A stretch of 5,548 nucleotides of DNA, taken from positions 1 to 5,548 of the forward strand of contig PCSF01000084.1 in the NCBI GenBank assembly GCA_002771315.1, read 5' to 3'. This document shows positions 1-5,548 of the stretch, piece after piece. The notes under the pieces were generated by a model, which ran no database searches, was not told where the DNA came from, and saw only the letters and a list, made by a program, of their open reading frames with translations. A program made the translations under genes and the position numbers. Origin of the DNA: Desulfobacterales bacterium CG23_combo_of_CG06-09_8_20_14_all_52_9 (GTDB lineage: Bacteria; Desulfobacterota; Desulfobacteria; Desulfobacterales; UBA2156). Every line of letters starts with the position of its first letter. Position 1 is the first letter of the stretch.

Positions 1-636
1 CCATCCGCAATCCGGACACAGACAGGATATAAAGCGGATGCGCCAACGAGGTCTGCCCCCGGGAAGAGATATGGGCTCGAAGTCCTTTGATAGGGCGCTG
101 GGGACCCGGGAGTTCAAGACAGCATCAAACAGCCCCTTCTCGAAGTAAAAGGGGGCATATACCAAGCTGATGGCCTCCCCGACCCGATAACGATGGCGCA
201 CTGGTTTCGGAAGCGTCAGGTTCATACGACGGGTTATCCCTTCCATGACTTCATTGAGGGACCGCTGAGGTTTGACGAAATACCCCTGGGCATCCGGGGA
301 TACGAACTTGAGCTTCAGCGCCTGGCTCCGAAATCCCAAGGAAGGGGGGAACGCCGGCAGATCAACCGCCGGAGCGCTCAGATCGAGGAAATGATGCGAG
401 ATCCCCTCGAAGCCGACTGAAAATACCATCCCCTTGAAACGCCAATAGGGGATGAAAAATAAAGAGGTTCCTTGGGAGACATTGGCAGGAAGATGGTAGC
501 GATAAAAGCCCCGTACACCCAGGTAGGATCGGACCCGGCAAAAAGCACATGAAAAGAGGCGGTCCACCTCATCCAGGGTTGCCGGCGCACCGCACTGGGG
601 GCACTGGTGCTCTATGGAAAGGTTATAGCTTTTCAC
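1..636 (-). CDS. Zinc-ribbon protein of unknown function (C-terminus beyond the left edge)
   Basis: I do not recognise a named family. The frame is open for 212 codons from a GTG at 634-636 to the window edge. The protein begins MKSYNLSIEHQCPQCGAP and has an N-terminal zinc ribbon with Cys12, Cys15, Cys30 and Cys33 (CPQC and CAFC knuckles). About 170 residues without a recognised motif follow, with no evident transmembrane segment or signal peptide. The visible part ends in CLCPDCGW, so a second zinc ribbon probably starts at residues 205-210 and continues outside. The GTG was chosen because it gives a short lead into the ribbon and no ATG, GTG or TTG was found in frame just upstream. There is no good Shine-Dalgarno, but the start lies 14 bases inside the end of the SPFH gene, which suggests translation coupled to that gene. 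A role alongside the SPFH protein is inferred from this overlap and the shared ribbons. That this is a real gene is well supported by the long open frame and paired cysteines; the exact start is less sure. Confidence 0.85.
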   Translation of the reverse strand, partial: MKSYNLSIEHQCPQCGAPATLDEVDRLFSCAFCRVRSYLGVRGFYRYHLPANVSQGTSLFFIPYWRFKGMVFSVGFEGISHHFLDLSAPAVDLPAFPPSLGFRSQALKLKFVSPDAQGYFVKPQRSLNEVMEGITRRMNLTLPKPVRHRYRVGEAISLVYAPFYFEKGLFDAVLNSRVPSALSKDFEPISLPGGRPRWRIRFISCLCPDCGW

Positions 637-1747
637 CGCAGTGGTTGCAGAAAATCGATTCGGGAAGATTTTCCGCTTTGCACTTGGCGCAAATTTTGGG
701 TTTAAGCGCGGTTTCCACGGCCTGACCGCATCGGGGGCAATACTGGGTATTGGGCGTCAGGTTCTTGCCGCAGCTTTTACACTTTTCGAAAACCACCTGC
801 TGGTGCCCGCAAAACGGGCAGAACCGGGCGTCGATGGGGATTGCATGCGAGCATTCGGGGCAACGGACAGTTTCAGGACCGGCCTCGCGCAAGGTTTGGC
901 CTTCCAAAAAAGATCTTCCGAACATGGCCGGCATCATCATCCCCATACCCATGCCGATCCCCGAGCCTGCTGTCCCTTCGGATTCAGCGGCCTTCTCCAT
1001 GGCCATGGCGGCCTTCATCTGAAACAACTTATTGACGTCCTGGAAAAGGGCCATGCGGCTCCGGTCGTCGATGGCGGACTGGACCTCCGGAGGCGGGGTA
1101 ATGGCATTGATATAGAGGCGATCCAGGGCCAGGCCGAACCGGCTGAAATCCTCTGTAAGCTTTTTGGAAAGCCCTTCTGAAAGCGCCTCGTATCGGGAGG
1201 GGAGGCTTAAAACGGAATCGATGGTTTCCCCCATGAGATCATTGAACCGGGAAACAATGACCCGGTTCAAATACTCCTCGATTTCTTCTGTGGTAAACAT
1301 CCCCTGAGTCCCTACCAGGCGATTGATAAAAAGCACCGGTTGGATCACCTGGAGGTTGAAAACGCCGAAGGCCCGAAGTCGAATCAGGCCCAGCTCGCTG
1401 TCTTTAAACGCTACCGGATCGCGCGTTCCCCATTTGAGGTTACTGAAGACCTTCATATTGACGAAGTATACCTCGGCACGCAGGGGGCTCGTCATGCCCC
1501 AGGGGAGGGCGGCGATCTTGGTCAGAATCGGGATATTGGCGGTGATCAAAGTATGCCGGCCCGGGCCAAAAGCCTCCACGGCTTTCCCTTTGTAGAAAAA
1601 GACGCCGGCCTGACTTTCCCGGATAGTGAGCTGGGCTCCGAACTTGATATCTCCGGACCCGTTTTCGGGGATCCGGTGCACCAATTCCTTTCCGGTATTA
1701 TCGAACCATTCGATTACCTCAAGAAATACGAAGTTGTCGGTACCCAT
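623..1747 (-). CDS. SPFH-domain protein with three C-terminal zinc ribbons (YdjI-like)
   Basis: A complete 374-residue protein. Residues about 20-240 look like the SPFH/Band-7 domain of the YdjI-like family, often labelled 'virion core protein' in databases. Recognisable stretches are TIRESQAGVFFYKGKAVEAF (41-60), GPGRHTL (61-67) and YINAITPPPEVQSAIDDRSR (212-231). An alanine/methionine-rich helix (about 240-256) and a Gly/Met linker (261-275) lead to three four-cysteine ribbons: Cys296/299/310/313, Cys323/326/337/340 and Cys353/356/367/370. All twelve cysteines are present with CxxC-x10-CxxC spacing. No signal peptide or transmembrane helix is visible, so it is probably cytosolic or peripherally membrane-bound and, as SPFH proteins generally do, may oligomerise. 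In Bacillus subtilis the related YdjI is encoded with PspA and YdjG/YdjH of the membrane-stress response; a similar role here is only inference. The start has an excellent Shine-Dalgarno and its own promoter just upstream. The 3' end overlaps the next zinc-ribbon gene by 14 bases. The molecular function is unknown. Confidence 0.92.
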   Translation of the reverse strand: MGTDNFVFLEVIEWFDNTGKELVHRIPENGSGDIKFGAQLTIRESQAGVFFYKGKAVEAFGPGRHTLITANIPILTKIAALPWGMTSPLRAEVYFVNMKVFSNLKWGTRDPVAFKDSELGLIRLRAFGVFNLQVIQPVLFINRLVGTQGMFTTEEIEEYLNRVIVSRFNDLMGETIDSVLSLPSRYEALSEGLSKKLTEDFSRFGLALDRLYINAITPPPEVQSAIDDRSRMALFQDVNKLFQMKAAMAMEKAAESEGTAGSGIGMGMGMMMPAMFGRSFLEGQTLREAGPETVRCPECSHAIPIDARFCPFCGHQQVVFEKCKSCGKNLTPNTQYCPRCGQAVETALKPKICAKCKAENLPESIFCNHCGEKL

Positions 1748-1754
1748 GCCCTTT

Positions 1755-1760
1755 CTCCTT
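1755..1760 (-). promoter_or_regulatory. Ribosome binding site of the SPFH gene
   Basis: AAGGAG lies 7 bases before the ATG at 1745-1747. The near-perfect Shine-Dalgarno at good spacing fixes this start and suggests efficient translation. Confidence 0.85.
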
Positions 1761-1788
1761 TTTAAAGAAATTCTTTCGAAGATTATCC

Positions 1789-1817
1789 TTGCCCCAACTC
1801 TATCGGGTTCTGGGCAA
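1789..1817 (-). repeat. Imperfect inverted repeat over the predicted transcription start
   Basis: On the minus strand TTGCCC (1812-1817) can pair with GGGCAA (1789-1794). After a small internal loop, AAC (1807-1809) pairs with GTT (1796-1798), leaving an 8-base loop. The outer arm begins at the last T of the -10 box, so the repeat spans the expected start site near 1808-1811. It is not followed by a T-run, so it is not an intrinsic terminator. It could be an operator or a leader hairpin, or chance. Confidence 0.35.
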
Positions 1818-1844
1818 TTATATCGCCGAATCCTTTCGTGTCAA
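1817..1844 (-). promoter_or_regulatory. Consensus sigma70-type promoter for the SPFH / zinc-ribbon gene pair
   Basis: On the minus strand TTGACA (1839-1844) and TATAAT (1817-1822) are separated by 16 bases. Both hexamers match the bacterial housekeeping consensus at all twelve positions, and the spacer is one base below the 17-base optimum. The -35 box starts immediately after the rpe stop codon (1845-1847). Initiation is expected near 1808-1811, giving a leader of about 60 bases to the SPFH start. The position, just upstream of a gene with a strong ribosome binding site, supports a functional promoter. Activity and sigma-factor use are inferred. Confidence 0.78.
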
Positions 1845-2501
1845 TTATTCGAAAAGGCGCTTCTTCATGGCGGCGATGGTTTCGGCATAATCGGGGCTTG
1901 CAAAGATCGCCGATCCGGCCACGAAAATATCCGCTCCTGCCCTGGAAACCTCGGCAATGTTATTTTCCTTGATCCCGCCGTCCACTTCGATTTGTACGGA
2001 AAGCCCGGAATCGTCGATTGTGCGGCGAAGCCTTCGGATCTTCTCCAGGCTGTTCGGGATAAAATGCTGTCCGCCGAATCCCGGGTTGACGCTCATGATC
2101 AGAATAAAATCCACGGCATCCAGAACCCACTTTACGCTTTCCAGGTCAGTGGAGGGGTTTAAAACGACTCCGGGACGGGCTCCCGCCTCCCGGATTTGGT
2201 GTAACGTGCGGTTTAAGTGGATGCACGCTTCCACCTGGACGGATATGCAATCGGCGCCCGCTTCAGCGAAAGCCGGGATGAATCGATCCGAATTTTCGAT
2301 CATGAGATGGACGTCTATCGGGAGCGACGTTACCGGCCGGATGGCCTTGACCACCAGCGGTCCTAGGGTGATGTTGGGCACGAAATGCCCATCCATGACA
2401 TCTACGTGAATCCAGTCCGCGCCCGCCTTTTCCACGGCCCGGACCTCTTCCGCCAGACGGGAAAAATCGGCTGAAAGAATGGAAGGTGCAATCAACTTCA
2501 T
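1845..2501 (-). CDS. rpe: Ribulose-phosphate 3-epimerase
   Basis: Interconverts D-ribulose 5-phosphate and D-xylulose 5-phosphate in the cytosolic pentose phosphate pathway (and in the Calvin cycle where present). The 218-residue length is normal for this TIM-barrel family. Visible signatures are APSILSADFSRL (5-16), HVDVMDGHFVPN (32-43), DVHLMI (63-68), MSVNPGFGGQ (136-145), EVDGGIKENN (172-181) and VAGSAIF (194-200). By family alignment the metal-binding and acid/base residues are His32, Asp34, His65 and Asp174, with Ser7 in the active site; all are present. In the strand that usually reads HxEA, the His is Gln89 (SVQVEA), a small departure outside the metal set. The ATG is fixed by AGGAG 8 bases upstream. 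It follows the PASTA gene after 39 bases and is probably cotranscribed from the fmt side. It is the last gene before a new promoter. Confidence 0.98.
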   Translation of the reverse strand: MKLIAPSILSADFSRLAEEVRAVEKAGADWIHVDVMDGHFVPNITLGPLVVKAIRPVTSLPIDVHLMIENSDRFIPAFAEAGADCISVQVEACIHLNRTLHQIREAGARPGVVLNPSTDLESVKWVLDAVDFILIMSVNPGFGGQHFIPNSLEKIRRLRRTIDDSGLSVQIEVDGGIKENNIAEVSRAGADIFVAGSAIFASPDYAETIAAMKKRLFE

Positions 2502-2509
2502 AGTCGGAT

Positions 2510-2514
2510 CTCCT
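2510..2514 (-). promoter_or_regulatory. Ribosome binding site of rpe
   Basis: AGGAG, extendable to AGAGGAG (2510-2516), sits 8 bases before the rpe ATG in the only real gap of the upstream gene cluster. It supports the start at 2501 and independent ribosome loading. Confidence 0.8.
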
Positions 2515-2540
2515 CTGTGCTAACCTCAGGATTCCTCATA

Positions 2541-3509
2541 TCAGGGTTTGAACTCTTTCGAAACCACAAGCGCGTCATCTTCATACACCGACACAAAAGC
2601 CTCAGCGTCCTCGGGAATCAGGAGCATCACCTCTTCTCCGGGATCCATGTACGAATCGATCAGTTCTCCGGAAAGTCCATATCCATAAAATTTCAATTGA
2701 ATCCGGGTTTTTAAAAAACCATTTTTTATCCGATGCTTAAATAAAGCGATACCCTTTGGAGCAAATTTCGAGTCGCTATTTGCCCCGTCCTTTTTGTGGT
2801 TTCGGATCAGCTTTACGACGCTTCCTTCAAAGACGGGATGGCCGGCAGGCGGGTCCTGCCCAAGGACGGCGCCTTCCGGCTGATTCTGTTCCTCGGCGAC
2901 CTGGTTCGGCCCCAGGACCAGGTTAATTCTCTGAACCGCAAGAACCGCTTCCGAAAAAGACAGCCCCATCAAATCCGGCATTTTCAGGGTTCGGAGTCTT
3001 GGTCCTAAACTGACAAGAAGGTCCATGCACCGGCTTTGGGTTAGCTCAACACCCTGATCTGGAGACTGGGCCAGGATGGCCTCGTTTAATGCATTGCTGT
3101 GGTAGACTTTTGATATGTTTCCGATACACAAACCGTTTTGCTCCAAGATAATCCGGGCCTGACGAAGGGGAAGCCCCTTAAGGTTGGGAGCCAAAAGCAT
3201 CCTGGGTCCTTTGGACAAAACGATCCGGACATCCCGGCCTTTTTTGATCTCGGTCCCCGGAGACGGATACTGGGAAAGGACGTGGTTTGCCGGAATCTGA
3301 TCGCTATGTTCAGGTTCTTTCACCTTGGTGTTAAGCCCCAAACGACTGAGGGTTTCCAGAATTTGCACCACATCTTTTCCAATCAGGTCCGGCACCACTA
3401 CCCGATCTTCCCCTTTGATGACAAACAACACCGTAAAATAGGCGCTTGCCCCTGCGAACAGAACAAAGGCCGCACCCAGAACAACCCATTTCATCAGTCG
3501 TCGGATCAT
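2541..3509 (-). CDS. Membrane-anchored protein with three PASTA repeats and no kinase domain
   Basis: A 322-residue protein. A short basic N-terminus (MIRRLMK) and one transmembrane helix (about 8-31) should anchor it with the rest outside the cytoplasm. Three PASTA repeats follow at about 36-101 (VVPDLIGKDVVQILETLSRL), 103-170 and 174-237 (KMPDLMGLSFSEAV), each ending in the typical strand such as VRIVLSKGP or MDLLVSLGP. An 80-residue C-terminal part (about 240-322) has alternating hydrophobic residues suggesting a small beta domain. PASTA repeats are known from Ser/Thr kinases and penicillin-binding proteins, where they can bind peptidoglycan; neither catalytic domain is here. A role as a cell-wall sensor or scaffold is inference. 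The frame is open upstream to an ATG at 3635, but the start at 3507-3509 is preferred: it overlaps the rsmB stop in an ATGA, has GGA about 9 bases upstream, and puts the membrane helix at the N-terminus. The extra 42 residues would be a polar extension inside rsmB. Confidence 0.9.
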   Translation of the reverse strand: MIRRLMKWVVLGAAFVLFAGASAYFTVLFVIKGEDRVVVPDLIGKDVVQILETLSRLGLNTKVKEPEHSDQIPANHVLSQYPSPGTEIKKGRDVRIVLSKGPRMLLAPNLKGLPLRQARIILEQNGLCIGNISKVYHSNALNEAILAQSPDQGVELTQSRCMDLLVSLGPRLRTLKMPDLMGLSFSEAVLAVQRINLVLGPNQVAEEQNQPEGAVLGQDPPAGHPVFEGSVVKLIRNHKKDGANSDSKFAPKGIALFKHRIKNGFLKTRIQLKFYGYGLSGELIDSYMDPGEEVMLLIPEDAEAFVSVYEDDALVVSKEFKP

Positions 3510-4987
3510 TGTCTTTTTTCCAGGCGTACCGCGAAAAAACCATCCATCCCGTGATCCAGGGGATTGGTTTTCAGACAAGTCTCTTTTTCCATGAGGTGCC
3601 GGATGGGATGGGGGAGTATCCTTTTGTCGGGGCAAAGCAAAAAGTCGGCATGGTTTGTTAAAAAAGCCTCCACCACATCGTCGTTTTCTTCCGGCTCCGT
3701 ACTGCAGACAGCATAAACCAGAACTCCGGAAGGTTTGACGAGAGTGCTCGCATCGCTTAGCATCTTAAGCTGTCTTTGCCGGTGGCGGGAAAGGTCTTCT
3801 TCCGTCACACGCCACCTACCGTCCGGGTTTCGCCGCAAAACCCCCAGCCCCGAGCACGGTGCATCCAGCAAAACCCGGTCGAAGCGCATCGGTATATTGA
3901 CACCTGCGGGCGATTCGAGGTCTCTTTTTTTGGAGGTCACGATGGCAACCCCCAACCGTTGCATTTCCGACAAGAGGCGGGTAAGCCTTCTTGCGTCGAT
4001 GTCCCAGGAAAAAAGCCGCCCGCGGTTTTCCATCTGCTGGGCGATGTGTCCGGTCTTTCCCCCCAGCCCGGCGCAGGCGTCCAAAACCATTTCTCCGGGT
4101 TGGGGATCCAAAAGGATCGTGACCAGCTGAGCAGCTTCGTCCTGGACCTGGAACCACCCCTTTTGAAAAGCATTCATATCCCGGAGCGCGGATTTAGGGT
4201 TAAAAAAGGAGACGGCATCCGGAGCATAACGGCACGGCCATGCTTTTTCACATTCCTCTTTCAAGGCTTCAAGCAGCCGATCCCTGCTAACCTTCAAACG
4301 GTTTGCCCGCACGGTGATGGGCGGGATCTCATTTTGTGCATCACACAGGGCGCCCGCCCGAAAATGTCCCCACCGCTTGACCCACCGTGAAACGAGCCAG
4401 GCCGGGAAGGATCGGCTCTGGGCCAGCCATCCCACAGGATCCGCCTCCCGGTCCGGCAAGAGGGCCTCCCGAGGAATTTCAGCCGCTGCCCGGAGCAAGG
4501 CATTGACAAACCCGGCCGCCCAGGGCCGTCCCGTTCGCCGGGTCAGTTCCACAGCCGTGTCCACCGCCGCCGAAACCGGCACCCTGTCCAGATACCGGAT
4601 TTGAAAAAGAGCAATCCTTAAGATATTTAAAACTTCCGGCTCGATTCGTTCCAGGAGTCGATGAGAAAAGTGTTCTATAACCGGGTCCATGGCGCCTTTC
4701 CATCTCAGCACCCCGTAGATGATGGCATGAAATAGTCCTTGTTCCCGGGAAGAAAAGCTGAAGCGATCCAAAAAGACTTCCAGGGCGGCATCAAGGGTCC
4801 AAGACTTTTTCTGAAGCTCATTCAGAACGATCAACGCCGCAGCGCGGGCATCGGGTGCGCCGCATAGAATCTGATGTTCAGGGAATTTCGTCTGAATCCG
4901 CCTGGTTTTTTTTGTCCCGGACGTCTGTTTTAAACCGGATCCCTTCTTCCGGAGCCGTATCGTCTTGCCGCCGGCAGCCTGAATCAT
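3506..4987 (-). CDS. rsmB: 16S rRNA (cytosine-967-C5)-methyltransferase
   Basis: Methylates C967 (E. coli numbering) of 16S rRNA using S-adenosylmethionine. The 493-residue protein has the family order: an N-terminal NusB-like RNA-binding domain (about 45-180), a linker region with ITVRANRLK (224-232), and a C-terminal Rossmann methyltransferase domain (about 278-490). Motif I is VLDACAGLGGKTGHIA (301-316). Motif IV is DAPCSGLGVLRRNPDGRW (375-392) with Cys378, and motif VI is YAVCSTEPEEN (425-435) with Cys428. By comparison with E. coli, Cys428 is the nucleophile and Cys378 aids product release. The end, HGMDGFFAVRLEK, is typical. Two oddities are an approximately 45-residue basic extension before the NusB-like domain, which makes it longer than the 429-residue E. 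coli enzyme, and GL in motif I where AP is usual. The ATG overlaps the fmt stop as ATGA, with AAAGGA 11 bases upstream. No later ATG precedes the NusB-like domain. Confidence 0.96.
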   Translation of the reverse strand: MIQAAGGKTIRLRKKGSGLKQTSGTKKTRRIQTKFPEHQILCGAPDARAAALIVLNELQKKSWTLDAALEVFLDRFSFSSREQGLFHAIIYGVLRWKGAMDPVIEHFSHRLLERIEPEVLNILRIALFQIRYLDRVPVSAAVDTAVELTRRTGRPWAAGFVNALLRAAAEIPREALLPDREADPVGWLAQSRSFPAWLVSRWVKRWGHFRAGALCDAQNEIPPITVRANRLKVSRDRLLEALKEECEKAWPCRYAPDAVSFFNPKSALRDMNAFQKGWFQVQDEAAQLVTILLDPQPGEMVLDACAGLGGKTGHIAQQMENRGRLFSWDIDARRLTRLLSEMQRLGVAIVTSKKRDLESPAGVNIPMRFDRVLLDAPCSGLGVLRRNPDGRWRVTEEDLSRHRQRQLKMLSDASTLVKPSGVLVYAVCSTEPEENDDVVEAFLTNHADFLLCPDKRILPHPIRHLMEKETCLKTNPLDHGMDGFFAVRLEKRQ

Positions 4988-5548
4988 GACAATATCGTTC
5001 CTTTCGAAATCCGGTTTCCCCGTAGAAAGTGCTGAACAACCATCCGCCTGCCGGAGGCGACCTGCAGTTCCAGAATACCGAGCGTCCCTTTTCCGGTTGC
5101 CACCTTAAGCCCACCTTCTGATTCCAGTACCATTCCCGGGGGTTCCGGCACGCTTTCCATCTCCACCCGAGCCCTGAAGATGCGGATCGTTTTTTCCCCC
5201 CAAAGCGTGAAGGCGCCGGGCCAGGGTGTGAGTCCCCGGATGCAACGATCGATGGTCTCTGCCGATGCCTTCCAGTCAATGTGGCCGTCGCATTTTTTCA
5301 GCATGGGCGCATACGTCGCCCGATCCTGGTCCTGAGGCACAGGCCTCAGCGTCCCCGAAATCATCTTTTCCAGGGTTTTGACTAAAAGCTTTGCCCCCAT
5401 CCGCGACAGCCGATCATGCAAAGTCTGGCCCGTATCTTGATTAGAGATGGGTGTTGTGGCGACCCCGAGGATATTTCCCGTGTCGAGTCCTGCGTCCATC
5501 TGCATGATAGTGACCCCCGTCTCGTGATCACCGTTTATAACGGCCCAC
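4984..5548 (-). CDS. fmt: Methionyl-tRNA formyltransferase (N-terminus beyond the right edge)
   Basis: Transfers a formyl group from 10-formyltetrahydrofolate to initiator methionyl-tRNA in the cytosol. The last 187 codons are visible, read in frame from base 5547. The fragment opens WAVINGDHETGVTIMQMD and continues AGLDTGNIL, matching the end of the catalytic hydrolase domain. The Asp of GLDTG corresponds to catalytic Asp144 of the E. coli enzyme. Next comes the linker (ATYAPMLKKCDGHIDW) and the C-terminal tRNA-binding barrel, including CIRGLTPWPGAFT and LKVATGKGTLGILELQ, ending GNRISKGTILS. By comparison with the 315-residue E. coli protein, about 125 residues are outside, including the formyl-folate site and the catalytic Asn and His. 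An internal ATG at 5503-5505 is not the true start. The stop overlaps the rsmB start (ATGA), so the two genes are probably translationally coupled. Confidence 0.96.
   Translation of the reverse strand, partial: WAVINGDHETGVTIMQMDAGLDTGNILGVATTPISNQDTGQTLHDRLSRMGAKLLVKTLEKMISGTLRPVPQDQDRATYAPMLKKCDGHIDWKASAETIDRCIRGLTPWPGAFTLWGEKTIRIFRARVEMESVPEPPGMVLESEGGLKVATGKGTLGILELQVASGRRMVVQHFLRGNRISKGTILS

Noticed and set aside
193..420. Plus-strand 75-codon open frame
   Set aside because: It lies opposite the minus-strand zinc-ribbon gene, has no recognisable motif or ribosome binding site, and is explained by codon bias on the coding strand.
362..590. Two minus-strand ATG-started frames of 62 and 70 codons
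   Set aside because: They are out of frame with the 212-codon frame that carries the zinc-ribbon cysteines.
1764..1776. Short palindrome AAAGAA-A-TTCTTT upstream of the SPFH ribosome binding site
   Set aside because: Six-base A/T-rich arms are likely by chance in an A/T-rich leader, and nothing else supports a binding site.
1789..1817. Rho-independent terminator after rpe
   Set aside because: The hairpin is imperfect and followed by GGATAATC rather than a T-run, so some read-through from rpe is possible.
1340..2162. Long plus-strand frames (141 and 178 codons) opposite the SPFH gene and rpe
   Set aside because: They are antisense to strongly supported genes and show no family features.
3510..3635. 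Extended start of the PASTA protein at an ATG 42 codons upstream
   Set aside because: It would lie inside rsmB and place a polar stretch before the membrane helix. The ATGA overlap at 3506-3509 is the better start.
3776..4390. Plus-strand 204-codon frame opposite rsmB
   Set aside because: It is antisense to conserved methyltransferase motifs, with no recognisable domain.
1..5548. CRISPR arrays, tRNA or rRNA genes, insertion sequences, phage genes
   Set aside because: No spaced direct repeats, RNA-gene signatures, terminal inverted repeats or mobile-element proteins were seen; coding sequence fills almost the whole window.

Overview
The window is densely packed bacterial housekeeping DNA plus a less familiar accessory pair, and every gene lies on the minus strand. 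Reading in the direction of transcription (from high to low coordinates), it holds the 3' part of fmt, a complete rsmB, a membrane-anchored PASTA-repeat protein, a complete rpe, then an SPFH-domain protein with three C-terminal zinc ribbons, and finally the 5' part of a zinc-ribbon protein that runs off the left edge. No tRNA, rRNA, CRISPR array, insertion sequence or clear intrinsic terminator was seen.

The order fmt - rsmB - PASTA protein - rpe resembles, from general knowledge, the arrangement in Desulfobacterota/Desulfuromonadota (the former Deltaproteobacteria). Together with the moderately GC-rich sequence, this suggests a sulfate reducer or a relative. It is an inference from gene order, not a proof.

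Region by region: 4984-5548 is the C-terminal 187 codons of methionyl-tRNA formyltransferase. Its stop overlaps the rsmB start (3506-4987) in an ATGA. The rsmB stop overlaps the start of the PASTA gene (2541-3509) in another ATGA. A 39-base gap with a strong Shine-Dalgarno leads into rpe (1845-2501). These four genes look like one translationally coupled transcript whose promoter lies beyond the right edge. It links translation initiation (fmt), rRNA modification (rsmB), a probable envelope protein (PASTA) and pentose-phosphate metabolism (rpe).

Directly after the rpe stop codon there is a perfect-consensus sigma70-type promoter (TTGACA, 16 bases, TATAAT; 1817-1844). It should start a new unit: the SPFH/zinc-ribbon gene (623-1747) and the overlapping zinc-ribbon gene (1-636). 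The second gene begins with GTG inside the end of the first and stays open for 212 codons to the window edge. This two-gene unit, with at least four zinc ribbons in two proteins and its own strong promoter, is the part most worth following up. Its function cannot be read from the sequence.
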